Counted from the first letter of the stretch, positions 1 to 6,318 are shown. The stretch is DNA of 9,734 nt from Nitrospinota bacterium (GCA_027298165.1 JAPUGN010000153.1:1-9734); one strand, 5' to 3'. The notes: a model not told the origin generated them from the letters alone. Numbers and translations: made by a program.

Positions 1-1008
1 GCCCAGCCGTTCATTTCCGGCGCGATTTCCAAAACCATCAACATGCCCAACAGCTCGACCGTCAAGGAGGTGGAAGCCGCCCACATGCAGTCGTGGCAAC
101 TGATGCTCAAGGGCACGGCAGTGTACCGCGACGGATCGAAGCTCAGCCAGCCGCTCAACAGCGTGGCGGCGGACGATTTCAAACTGTCCGCGCTGGAAGA
201 CGAGGAGGAAGAACGCACGCCTCTCAAGGTGGCGGAGGAAATGGTCCAGCTGGTCATCAAACGCCATACCCTGCCGCATCGCCGGAATGGATATACACAA
301 AAAGCCGTGGTCGGCGGACACAAGGTTTATCTGCGGACCGGTGAATACCAAGACGGAACGCTTGGCGAGATTTTCATCGACATGCACAAGGAAGGCGCGG
401 CCTACCGCAGCCTGATGAACTGCTTCGCCATCGCCATCTCCCTCGGCCTGCAACACGGCGTCCCCCTCGAGGAATTTGTGGACGCGTTCGTCTTTACCCG
501 GTTCGAGCCCAACGGCATCGTCACCGGCAATGACCGAATCTCCATGTCGACTTCGACTATTGATTATATTTTCCGGGAGCTTGCCATCAATTACCTGGGC
601 CGGAACGATTTGGCCCAGGTGACTCCTGAAGATTTGCGCTCCGACGCGCTTCAGAAAAGTGAAGAGGTGTCGCCGGAGGATAAAGAAGACGCGGGCGGAA
701 TCACCGACCTGGATCTGGGAGTCGAAGAGGGTCCTCCCGCGAACGGCGTTCAAACGGCAAAGATAAAAACCCAGGCTCCGCCGGTGGTGGCCGGTAACGG
801 CAATGGCCGCTCTAACGGGGGCAGTGCGGTGGCCACGGCCCTGGGGACTTTGGTCCTGAACCCTCAGAGTTTGAAAAACGGATCCGCGCTGGCCAAACTG
901 AAAGGATACGAGGGCGATCCGTGCGGAGAATGCGGGCAACTCACCCTCGTTCGCAACGGTACCTGCCTGAAATGTTTATCCTGCGGTGCAACTTCCGGAT
1001 GTTCATAA
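1..1008 (+). CDS. nrdJ: Vitamin B12-dependent (class II) ribonucleoside-diphosphate reductase, C-terminal part
   Basis: The gene is open from base 1 in this frame, so the start lies upstream; 335 C-terminal residues are visible. The enzyme makes deoxyribonucleotides from ribonucleotides in the cytoplasm using adenosylcobalamin, without needing oxygen. The first visible residues (AQPFISGAISKTINMP) and the later YRDGSKLSQPLN are typical of the end of the class II catalytic barrel. A TSCPD domain follows at about window residues 96-170 (GYTQKAVVGGHKVYLRTGEY, then DMHKEGAAYRSLMN and FVFTRFEPNG). A low-complexity, acidic then Gly/Asn-rich linker covers about residues 205-300. The protein ends in a cysteine cluster (C308, C311, C322, C325, C328, C334) of the kind found at the NrdJ C-terminus, which is thought to bind zinc or act in thiol transfer. 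It ends ahead of two terminators, which suggests it is the last gene of its transcript. Identification is very secure; only the missing N-terminal part cannot be judged. Confidence 0.96.
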   Translation, partial: AQPFISGAISKTINMPNSSTVKEVEAAHMQSWQLMLKGTAVYRDGSKLSQPLNSVAADDFKLSALEDEEEERTPLKVAEEMVQLVIKRHTLPHRRNGYTQKAVVGGHKVYLRTGEYQDGTLGEIFIDMHKEGAAYRSLMNCFAIAISLGLQHGVPLEEFVDAFVFTRFEPNGIVTGNDRISMSTSTIDYIFRELAINYLGRNDLAQVTPEDLRSDALQKSEEVSPEDKEDAGGITDLDLGVEEGPPANGVQTAKIKTQAPPVVAGNGNGRSNGGSAVATALGTLVLNPQSLKNGSALAKLKGYEGDPCGECGQLTLVRNGTCLKCLSCGATSGCS

Positions 1009-1048
1009 ATTCATCCCCTCCGAATCGTCCGGAGCACCGTAGCTTAAG

Positions 1049-1093
1049 GGCCAGATCCTTATTTACCCTGCCAAAGTAAGGATCAGGCCTTTT
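1049..1093 (+). terminator. Intrinsic terminator of nrdJ (first of two)
   Basis: The arms 1049-1061 (GGCCAGATCCTTA) and 1077-1089 (TAAGGATCAGGCC) pair over 13 positions with one A-A mismatch around a 15-base loop, and four T residues follow at 1090-1093. It lies 40 bases after the nrdJ stop. No T-run follows on the minus strand, so it serves only plus-strand transcription. Confidence 0.75.
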
Positions 1094-1106
1094 CTTATGT
1101 AATCGG

Positions 1107-1136
1107 AATCCGCTTCAATCCTGAAGCGGATTTTTT
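1107..1136 (+). terminator. Second intrinsic terminator after nrdJ, overlapping the end of the converging gene
   Basis: A perfect 11-base-pair stem, AATCCGCTTCA (1107-1117) with TGAAGCGGATT (1122-1132), has a 4-base loop and runs into further T residues (1133-1136, then ATTT). It is the stronger of the two hairpins. Its 3' arm and T-run are also the last codons of the minus-strand gene ending at 1115, so the stop codon of that gene lies inside the stem. Confidence 0.8.
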
Positions 1137-2104
1137 ATTTGGGATTCGTTTTTGTTCACCGCCGATTTGGCGCACCGGAAACCGAACGTCGGATTTTTTA
1201 TTTGCGGGTCCACCAGGTTGCGGTAGGAAATCGTGGCCATGTGGTCGGGACTCCGCCAGCTTCCGCCTTTCACCAGGTGGCGGGTATCGCCGGTGAGCCC
1301 CTCGCCCGATTCGGTCAGCGGTGAAAGTATCGCCTGTGTGCTCACCCACTCCCACACATTGCCGATCATATCCAGCGCTCCAAAGGGACTCGCCCCCAGG
1401 GGCAAGGAGCCGGGCGGCGCGATGTCCACAAACCCATCGCGGTCCCCCTGGATATTCCCGTACCCTGCCAGCGGTTGATCGCCCCAGGGAAACCGATGAT
1501 CGGAGTTTCCCCGCGCGGCGGTTTCCCATTCGCTTTCCGTCGGCAGGCGTTTGCCCGCCCACTGGCAATAGCGTTGCGCTTCGAACCAGTTCACCGCCAT
1601 GACCGGACATTGCGGGCAGGCTTCACCGCCGGTGTAGCGCGTTTCGTCGTATTGCGGGTTGAACTGCTGGTATTGCGCTACCGTAATCTCCGCCCGGTCT
1701 ATGAAAAACTCATTCACATGTTGGCGTTCCATCCGGGTGTTCTCTCCCACGACAAAAGGCGACACCGGTTGAGAGGGGACCCAGTAAGAACCCGCGGGCA
1801 CCCGTACCATGATCGACTGATCCTTGTGGTGGATCACCGAGGGCAGATTAAAGGTTCGCGGAGTGGTAAAAGCAGGTGCGCGTTTAACGGTGGGGCGACT
1901 GTACTGAACGGGCGCTTTGGGTTGCGGGGATTGGAGTGCGGGTTTGGATGGTGCCGGCGGCGGTACGGTTTTACCGGGTTGGTGTTGAGCTTCGGGAAAC
2001 AGGATTCCGGGACGAAACCGTTTGTGGGCCGGGCGCGGTTCGGGGGAAGCGGTACAGCCGATGACGAACAGGACCGTCAACAGCAGAACACCCGTTTTGA
2101 TCAC
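1115..2104 (-). CDS. Lipoprotein with FGE-sulfatase (SUMF1-type) domain, probably not a formylglycine-generating enzyme
   Basis: The 329-residue protein starts with GTG. A hydrophobic N-terminus with lipobox V14-I-G-C17 predicts a lipid-anchored periplasmic or outer-membrane protein. Residues 21-82 form a proline-rich linker and about 97-313 an FGE-sulfatase fold: VPAGSYWVPSQP, FFIDRAEITVAQYQQF, VNWFEAQRYCQWAGKRLPTE, GALDMIGNVWEWV, then KGGSWR and FGFRC. True formylglycine-generating enzymes carry a Cys-x4-Cys pair shortly after the GGS motif. Here that stretch reads SWRSPDHMATISYRN, with no cysteine, so copper-dependent oxidation of sulfatase cysteines is unlikely. Many bacterial members of this fold lack known activity. 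GAGGAG lies about a dozen bases upstream of the GTG, which overlaps the stop of the TPR gene as GTGA, implying translational coupling. The C-terminal tail after residue 313 looks like an extension read from the terminator region. The exact role is unknown. Confidence 0.88.
   Translation of the reverse strand: MIKTGVLLLTVLFVIGCTASPEPRPAHKRFRPGILFPEAQHQPGKTVPPPAPSKPALQSPQPKAPVQYSRPTVKRAPAFTTPRTFNLPSVIHHKDQSIMVRVPAGSYWVPSQPVSPFVVGENTRMERQHVNEFFIDRAEITVAQYQQFNPQYDETRYTGGEACPQCPVMAVNWFEAQRYCQWAGKRLPTESEWETAARGNSDHRFPWGDQPLAGYGNIQGDRDGFVDIAPPGSLPLGASPFGALDMIGNVWEWVSTQAILSPLTESGEGLTGDTRHLVKGGSWRSPDHMATISYRNLVDPQIKNPTFGFRCAKSAVNKNESQIKNPLQD
1127..1204. repeat. 15-base exact direct repeat, two copies 63 bases apart
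   Basis: CGGATTTTTTATTTG occurs at 1127-1141 and again at 1190-1204. The offset is 63 bases, exactly 21 codons of the minus-strand gene, so both copies encode the same pentapeptide QIKNP in its C-terminal region. The first copy is also part of the nrdJ terminator. This could be a short duplication or conversion event that extended the reading frame into the terminator. Confidence 0.85.
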
Positions 2105-2523
2105 CGTGTTTTCTTCTCCTCGTTCAGGATGTGTTCCATCTTCTTTTTCAAACGGCGGTAAGTGGCGTACTCCCTCTCGGCTTTTTCTTTTTGACCCAAC
2201 TGTTCATACGTATAGCCCAGGCTGAAATGCGCATCCACGAAAGTGGGATCGATGCGCAGGGTGGTTATGAACGCCTGTTCCGCAAGGTCGTACTTCTTCC
2301 GGAAATTGTGAATCCCGCCCAGCCCGTAGTGTCCGTTCGGGTTTTTGGGATTTTTTTCGATGGCCTTTTGAAACGCCGCTTCGGCACTGTCGTAGTCCTG
2401 CTTCTCGATCTGGGCCAGGCCTTCCTTGTAATAATCATCGCTGTTTTTGTCCGAGCATTGGGGTAAAATCAACGCCAGCAGAGTCAGCAGGCACAGGGTA
2501 AAAAGCTTTCGGGGCGAGGGCAC
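2101..2523 (-). CDS. Small TPR-repeat lipoprotein
   Basis: The 140-residue protein starts with GTG; only a weak AAGG lies in front. The N-terminus is a signal peptide with basic residues R5 and K6, a leucine-rich core and a lipobox-like ILPQC ending at C23. The Gln before the cysteine is atypical, so lipidation is likely but not certain. Three tetratricopeptide repeats of 34 residues follow at about 31-64, 65-98 and 99-132, recognisable by YxxG-x-A, AEAAFQKAIEKNP, GLGGIH, AEQAFITTLRIDP and SLGYTYEQLGQKEKAEREY. The end is a charged Lys-rich helix. TPR units bind other proteins, so this is probably a scaffold on the periplasmic face of a membrane. It is first in a two-gene operon with the FGE-fold lipoprotein, a natural candidate partner. 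No enzymatic residues are visible. Confidence 0.88.
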   Translation of the reverse strand: MPSPRKLFTLCLLTLLALILPQCSDKNSDDYYKEGLAQIEKQDYDSAEAAFQKAIEKNPKNPNGHYGLGGIHNFRKKYDLAEQAFITTLRIDPTFVDAHFSLGYTYEQLGQKEKAEREYATYRRLKKKMEHILNEEKKTR

Positions 2524-2676
2524 GAGAGGCCTTGTTTTAAAAGGTTGGACGGTGGACCGCCGGGCCGCGAACCGCCCGGATCACGCCCGTGGCTGTTTCA
2601 AACTATAACACCAAGGAAGGGTTTCCGCCAGAACAACCCGATGTTCAACACCCATCGCTAAGGATGCATTGCGCTC
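2524..2676. promoter_or_regulatory. Divergent intergenic region with weak promoter-like elements
   Basis: This 153-base region separates the minus-strand lipoprotein operon from the plus-strand membrane-protein gene. ACTATAAC at 2602-2609 gives a 5-of-6 match to the -10 hexamer on both strands: TATAAC on plus, TATAGT on minus. Neither has a convincing -35 element. A GC-rich inverted repeat, CCGGGC (2560-2565) and GCCCGG (2574-2579) with an 8-base loop, lies in the predicted minus-strand leader. Confidence 0.3.
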
Positions 2677-3957
2677 ATGGAGATCAAACTGGTATGGATA
2701 GCTTTCGGCACCGGCGTTTTTTTGGTTTCCCTGCTGGCGGTGTTGACGGTCAAAGGTTACGGGATCCTGCAGGTGCGGTGGTTGAACACCTCACGCCTGC
2801 GCGATCTGAAGCAACGGGCCGCCACCTCCGACGATCTGGAACGCGGCGCTCTGAACGCGGTGATCGATCGCTGTGAAGCTCTGCGCGGCCGCTGGGTTCT
2901 CGGCGAAGCGGACCTGTCCCTGATCGCAAACACGCGGAGCCTGGTCGCCGACATCGCGAAACGTTATCATCCCCAATCCTCCCAACCCCTCGCCGAAGCG
3001 CGGATCGAAAACATCCTCAACGCTTTTCTCGACATGAAGACGCACATTCTGCAATTGACCCGGCTGAGAGGCATCCGGCAGTGGACCCGGTTTCGACTGC
3101 GTCATCTTGTGTGGTTGTCCGAGGCGTGGGAAAAGAAAACCCGTTGGGAAAAAACCCCCGCCGTTCGCACTGCGCGCCGCTTCCGGCTGGTGGCCCTCGT
3201 CAAGTGGATCACCATGGTCCTGAGGTCGCTGGACCTGATGTTCTGGTCCCTTAAGATGGCGGTATTCTTTTTGTACGACATCGTGTTCAAAGTGTTCCTG
3301 ATCCGGTGGACCCTGCTGGTGGGCGAAACCGCCATTCGCGTGTACAGCGATGACGCCACCGGTGCGGATGTTGCCCCGGAAAATCTGCTGGACGAAATGG
3401 ACGCCCTGCCGGACTCCAACGCGTTCGAGGAAATCGGATTGCCCGGGGAGGTTCAGGAACGGGTGAACGCATCCCGCAAAGCGATTGTGTTTCATCTGGG
3501 AGCGATGAGCTGGAAAGAGGCACGCCAACGCTATGACCGTCTTGTGGAGGATATTGCGCGGGCGCATCACCCGCAAGCGGAGCGGCCGTTATACGAGGCC
3601 CGGTTGTACGACCTGCTGATCGGCTTCTCCCGGTTTGCGGAGCAGATCGTCAACCTCAACACCAAACCGGTCGTCAACAAAATGCTGCAACTGCGCCTGT
3701 CCCATCTTTTGAAAGTGAAAAGCGCCACCGACTGGGCACTGGAAAACCAGGTGGCTGACCTGGTGCGTAAATACAAGGTCGGAACCGCCGTCAAATACTC
3801 CGCTCTTCTCTATAAGGCATTTAAAAAAGGGCATCCGGGAATTTTGTTCAAGGACGTAGCGCTGACCCTCACACGGGAAGCCGGCAAGCGCTGGCTGGTG
3901 ATCTACCTCCACGATAAAATCGCCGTCGAAGCACACTGGATCTACAAACCGAAATAG
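2677..3957 (+). CDS. Unrecognised membrane protein made of two homologous halves
   Basis: I do not recognise this 426-residue protein. A membrane segment sits at residues 5-27. A second strongly hydrophobic stretch at about 170-220, rich in Trp, Phe, Leu and Lys/Arg, could be one or two membrane passes or re-entrant helices. Residues 61-145 and 261-345 are related at a constant offset of 200. The clearest match is LVADIAKRYHPQ at 89-100 against LVEDIARAHHPQ at 289-300, followed in both by a PLxEAR motif and later by RLRHL or RLSHL. The first half also carries the hydrophobic region; an acidic linker (about 224-256) separates the halves. No P-loop, protease or nuclease motif is visible. I recall a similar His-Pro plus Pro-Leu stretch ahead of the GTPase domain in some membrane GTPases, but that is memory only. 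AAGGA lies 12 bases before the ATG. It converges on the next gene with a 22-base gap. Confidence 0.85.
   Translation: MEIKLVWIAFGTGVFLVSLLAVLTVKGYGILQVRWLNTSRLRDLKQRAATSDDLERGALNAVIDRCEALRGRWVLGEADLSLIANTRSLVADIAKRYHPQSSQPLAEARIENILNAFLDMKTHILQLTRLRGIRQWTRFRLRHLVWLSEAWEKKTRWEKTPAVRTARRFRLVALVKWITMVLRSLDLMFWSLKMAVFFLYDIVFKVFLIRWTLLVGETAIRVYSDDATGADVAPENLLDEMDALPDSNAFEEIGLPGEVQERVNASRKAIVFHLGAMSWKEARQRYDRLVEDIARAHHPQAERPLYEARLYDLLIGFSRFAEQIVNLNTKPVVNKMLQLRLSHLLKVKSATDWALENQVADLVRKYKVGTAVKYSALLYKAFKKGHPGILFKDVALTLTREAGKRWLVIYLHDKIAVEAHWIYKPK
2857..3111 (+). repeat. Internal protein repeat, copy 1 (residues 61-145)
   Basis: This is the first copy of the duplicated helical unit, centred on the motif IAKRYHPQ-x3-PLAEAR (residues 93-109). 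It is visible at the protein level; no long exact DNA identity with copy 2 was seen, so the duplication is old. Confidence 0.75.
3457..3711 (+). repeat. Internal protein repeat, copy 2 (residues 261-345)
   Basis: This is the second copy of the unit, centred on IARAHHPQ-x3-PLYEAR (residues 293-309), exactly 200 residues after the first. The shared residues His, Pro, Gln, Pro, Leu, Glu, Ala and Arg are likely structural or binding positions. Confidence 0.75.
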
Positions 3958-3979
3958 AGATATGCGGAGAACGTCCGAT

Positions 3980-5035
3980 TTATTGTTGCGAGGAGGTCAT
4001 GGCTTGTCCCAGGCGGGAGATCTGGCCCACCAACTGAATCCTCTGGGCCTGCAGGTTCATCCGCCGATCGATCAGTGAGTCGATCTGGATGTTGATCTGG
4101 TCAAAACTTTGATCGCCGGGGTATTCGTCGAGCAGAACGTGGAATGCATCGTTGATCTTCAGTTCCACCTTGAAGCTGTTTTCAAACGATTGAACCAGCG
4201 ACTTGAAAATACTCTGGAAACTCTGGGAAATGGCAAACTTGTAGCCATTGTTGTTCGCCCAGCCCTGCAACGCATCGGCGCCGGCTTCCACCGCCCGTTT
4301 GGAAGTGCCCAGTTCGATCATGGCGATTTTAACGAATGAGGCGGCATCCTCTGGAATATAATTGGATACTCCGGAGACCTCCGGCATTTCCATCTCGGTG
4401 ATCCGGGCTTTGATAAGATACACCAGACTCTGATTGGAGTGCACAATCGATTTAAATAGGTGGAACGAAGGATTGCCATGTTCCAGCTGCCCCATCCGCA
4501 GTTTTAACAGCGCGTTCTCGCCTTCCAGCGCCCGGATGATGGTCTTGCGCGACCGCAGGTCGAATTGATTGACGACCGACAGGTCCCGGGTCAAACTCGC
4601 TTCGAACAGATTGTACGTATCGTCGAGCGACTGCCGGATGGTCTGGCTGTATTCCTTCAGGTAGCTGTTGAATTCGTCCACCTGCGAGACAAACCGTCCG
4701 GTCTTGAAACGGGGCTGGTATAGGGTATCCAGATTTACCAGGGCCGTTTGGAATTTTTCCTCGATGAGAACGGACAACTGGCGTTTTTTCTCCAGCGCAT
4801 CACCCTCGGTGACCGAGTCCACCAGCACCGACTGACTCAAATCGTCGATTGCAGATGCCTCGGTGAACACATCCGTTAATTGGTTGTATAAATTCGTCGA
4901 GGTTTCGAGATACCGGGTGTATTCCTTCAGATCGTGAAACAGATCGGCCGTGCCACCAGGGGCCGCCGCCAGGTTTTTGGTGAAAGAAACAATGCAGATC
5001 AAAAGGATGATCCATACGCGGTATTGAAATCTCAT
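3980..5035 (-). CDS. Unrecognised secreted helical protein
   Basis: This 351-residue protein is unlike any family I recognise. The N-terminus is a standard signal peptide: basic residues R2 and R6, a hydrophobic core at 8-18, and an Ala-rich cleavage region near residues 23-25. The only cysteine, C14, lies inside that core, so it is not a lipoprotein. The mature chain is rich in Leu, Gln, Ser, Asp and Glu with few prolines and reads as a series of amphipathic helices, probably with coiled-coil parts (about 80-100, 120-180 and 315-345). A phenylalanine-spaced stretch occurs at 270-289 (QSFQSIFKSL, then VQSFENSF). It is probably a periplasmic or surface structural or binding protein. ATG is preceded by GAGGA with 9 bases of spacing, so the start is well supported. 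It is followed by the converging membrane-protein gene with no visible terminator between them. Confidence 0.82.
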   Translation of the reverse strand: MRFQYRVWIILLICIVSFTKNLAAAPGGTADLFHDLKEYTRYLETSTNLYNQLTDVFTEASAIDDLSQSVLVDSVTEGDALEKKRQLSVLIEEKFQTALVNLDTLYQPRFKTGRFVSQVDEFNSYLKEYSQTIRQSLDDTYNLFEASLTRDLSVVNQFDLRSRKTIIRALEGENALLKLRMGQLEHGNPSFHLFKSIVHSNQSLVYLIKARITEMEMPEVSGVSNYIPEDAASFVKIAMIELGTSKRAVEAGADALQGWANNNGYKFAISQSFQSIFKSLVQSFENSFKVELKINDAFHVLLDEYPGDQSFDQINIQIDSLIDRRMNLQAQRIQLVGQISRLGQAMTSSQQ

Positions 5036-5078
5036 AGTCCAGTGTCCTCAGAGAATGGAAATTCTGTCGCGGTCCGAC

Positions 5079-5115
5079 GCTGCTCGGAACCGGACGGATC
5101 GGGGCCGGGAGCAGC
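5079..5115 (-). repeat. Inverted repeat in the leader of the secreted-protein gene
   Basis: GCTGCTC (5079-5085) and GAGCAGC (5109-5115) are perfect inverted arms around 23 GC-rich bases that contain a second CCGG pair. It would form a long hairpin in the untranslated leader, about 45 bases before the start codon. No T-run follows, so it is not a typical terminator. Confidence 0.5.
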
Positions 5116-5178
5116 AACCCAATCTCAAGGATGTTCCGCTCACTTCCCACATTTCCGTGTTTATGTACTGTATTTAAT

Positions 5179-5207
5179 AGGATAAATAGGGCGGAGGGAC
5201 TTGGCAA
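5179..5207 (-). promoter_or_regulatory. Candidate sigma-70-type promoter for the secreted-protein gene
   Basis: On the minus strand, TTGCCA (5202-5207, 5 of 6 to the -35 consensus) is followed after 17 bases by TATCCT (5179-5184, 4 of 6 to the -10 consensus). This predicts a start near 5172 and a leader of about 137 bases. The surrounding 5160-5280 is AT-rich, as expected of a promoter. Confidence 0.4.
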
Positions 5208-5300
5208 ACATTATTTTGGAAAGTAATTGTAAATTTTCTTGGGCCGCGGGATAACTCTTTGATTTAGTTGCAAATAGGCTCAAAGTGGGGGTTCGTCAAC

Positions 5301-6152
5301 TCACTCTATTGGGTTATTTGGAGGGGTCAAGCGGTAGGAGACTCGCACCTCGCTGGCGTACACGTCCGCCCAGTGTGCGGCTTTTTTCTGTTCGGGGGTC
5401 CACAACTCCCGCCAATGGCAGGGTTTCTGGATATAGTCCAGCCACTCCAGAAGGGTAAAGTTCAGGCCCAATACCTGGAACCAGATTTCCAAAAGGGCGC
5501 GGCTGGGGAAGCTGGTCAGCGCCAGTTCCTTTCCTTTATAGGAGAAGGCATTGGGGAGCCGGTAATCTTTTTTCTCCGACTGGGTCAGCGAGGTCAGCAG
5601 GATGGGCAAATCGAGCATTTCATCACTGACATGGGGGTAATACTGGAGGGCGTCCTTGCCCTGCAGGGCCGCATACCGGGCGGTGAAGGTATCGAGCAAA
5701 ACGCATCGTTTCGCCACCCGCGCCATCAACTGCAACAGGCGAAAGGGTTCCATCACGTAATACAGCAGGCCGAAACAGAGGACAGTATCGAACCGTCCGG
5801 GTTCGCACGATTCCAGAAATTCCAAAACGTCTTTTTCTTCAAACACGAACGCATCACGGGGAACCTGCATCCGGCGGAACAAATCCTCCCCCTTGCGGAG
5901 CATGGCGGCTTCGGTATCCACGCCGTGAACGTGCCGCGCCCCGAGTTGCAGGGCAGCATAGGCGAAGGTGCCCATATGCGAGGCGAGGTCCAGCACCCGG
6001 CAATCCCGGATCACATCTGCATGGCGGGCCAGCAGGGTGTCGACGCGCCCGTTCAAACATTCGTAATGATAGGGAATGGCCCAACGCCGGGCGCGGCTGT
6101 CCTCCTTCAAAAACGGTGAATCCTCAGCAAAATGGGGGTTGATCTGTTTCAA
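5301..6152 (-). CDS. Class I SAM-dependent methyltransferase, substrate unknown
   Basis: The 283-residue protein has a Rossmann-type methyltransferase core. Motif I is VLDLASHMGTFAYAALQLGA (residues 53-72), where the usual DxGxGxG is reduced to DLASHMG. VDTE (78-81) supplies the acidic residue that contacts the SAM ribose, and FDTVLCFGLLYYVMEP (121-136) is the motif IV region. About residues 170-283 form a separate C-terminal part with several Trp and Tyr residues that probably shapes substrate choice. The size and layout resemble small-molecule or tRNA-modifying methyltransferases of the DUF1698/CmoB type, but I cannot assign a substrate. The start appears to be TTG: no ATG or GTG lies in frame nearby, an upstream in-frame stop closes the frame, and AGGT sits 8 bases before it. 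It is transcribed away from the pst operon across a shared 205-base region. Confidence 0.85.
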   Translation of the reverse strand: MKQINPHFAEDSPFLKEDSRARRWAIPYHYECLNGRVDTLLARHADVIRDCRVLDLASHMGTFAYAALQLGARHVHGVDTEAAMLRKGEDLFRRMQVPRDAFVFEEKDVLEFLESCEPGRFDTVLCFGLLYYVMEPFRLLQLMARVAKRCVLLDTFTARYAALQGKDALQYYPHVSDEMLDLPILLTSLTQSEKKDYRLPNAFSYKGKELALTSFPSRALLEIWFQVLGLNFTLLEWLDYIQKPCHWRELWTPEQKKAAHWADVYASEVRVSYRLTPPNNPIE

Positions 6153-6203
6153 TCGTAACCTATTAATTTAATTAATGTTTTTATAGGTCTAGCAGGCTCT
6201 GGA

Positions 6204-6217
6204 TGAATCCGGATTCA
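6204..6217. promoter_or_regulatory. Perfect 14-base palindrome, possible operator
   Basis: TGAATCCGGATTCA is identical on both strands. It lies just downstream of the minus-strand TATAAT, at about +8 to +21 of the predicted methyltransferase transcript. Right beside it, at 6219-6230, a GC hairpin (CCCGC with GCGGG) fills the space to the -10 box. Its position would suit a repressor site; the binding protein is unknown. Confidence 0.4.
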
Positions 6218-6231
6218 GCCCGCAGGCGGGT

Positions 6232-6237
6232 ATTATA
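6232..6237 (-). promoter_or_regulatory. Consensus -10 box for the methyltransferase gene
   Basis: The minus strand reads TATAAT, a perfect match to the sigma-70 -10 consensus, about 80 bases before the TTG start. No good -35 hexamer is found at 16-18 bases, so it may need an activator or depend on the -10 region alone. Confidence 0.45.
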
Positions 6238-6302
6238 GCTCAAAAACCTAAAGGGTCGGTTGTAAGGTCTACGACAGGTGTCCGACTTAAATCTGTTGCA
6301 TT

Positions 6303-6318
6303 TACATATCTACATAGG
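6303..6318 (+). repeat. Tandem 8-base repeat upstream of pstS
   Basis: TACATATC is followed directly by TACATAGG (6 of 8 identical), 39 bases before the pstS start. A TATGTT at 6324-6329 could serve as a weak -10. Repeats in this position are typical for activator sites, and PhoB is the usual activator of pst operons, but the sequence does not match the enterobacterial Pho box (7-base repeats of CTGTCAT spaced by 4). Confidence 0.3.

Noticed and set aside
1475..2161. 228-residue plus-strand open frame
   Set aside because: It is antisense to the FGE-fold lipoprotein and has Arg/Gly/His-rich composition with no recognisable motif.
2791..3576. 261-residue minus-strand open frame
   Set aside because: It is antisense to the duplicated membrane protein; the plus-strand frame has a membrane segment and an internal repeat and is clearly the coding one.
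3958..3979. Bidirectional terminator between the converging genes
   Set aside because: The 22-base gap has no inverted repeat or T-run.
4800..5207. 135-residue minus-strand open frame overlapping the secreted-protein leader
   Set aside because: It runs out of frame into the secreted-protein gene, shows no motif, and begins inside the candidate -35 element of that gene.
5270..5300. Possible terminator after the methyltransferase gene
   Set aside because: Only a 6-base CTTTGA/TCAAAG inverted repeat with a long loop and no T-run is visible, which is too weak to call.
5268..6119. 283-residue plus-strand open frame
   Set aside because: It lies almost exactly antisense to the methyltransferase gene, shows no domain or signal, and has His/Gln/Gly-rich composition typical of a mirrored frame.
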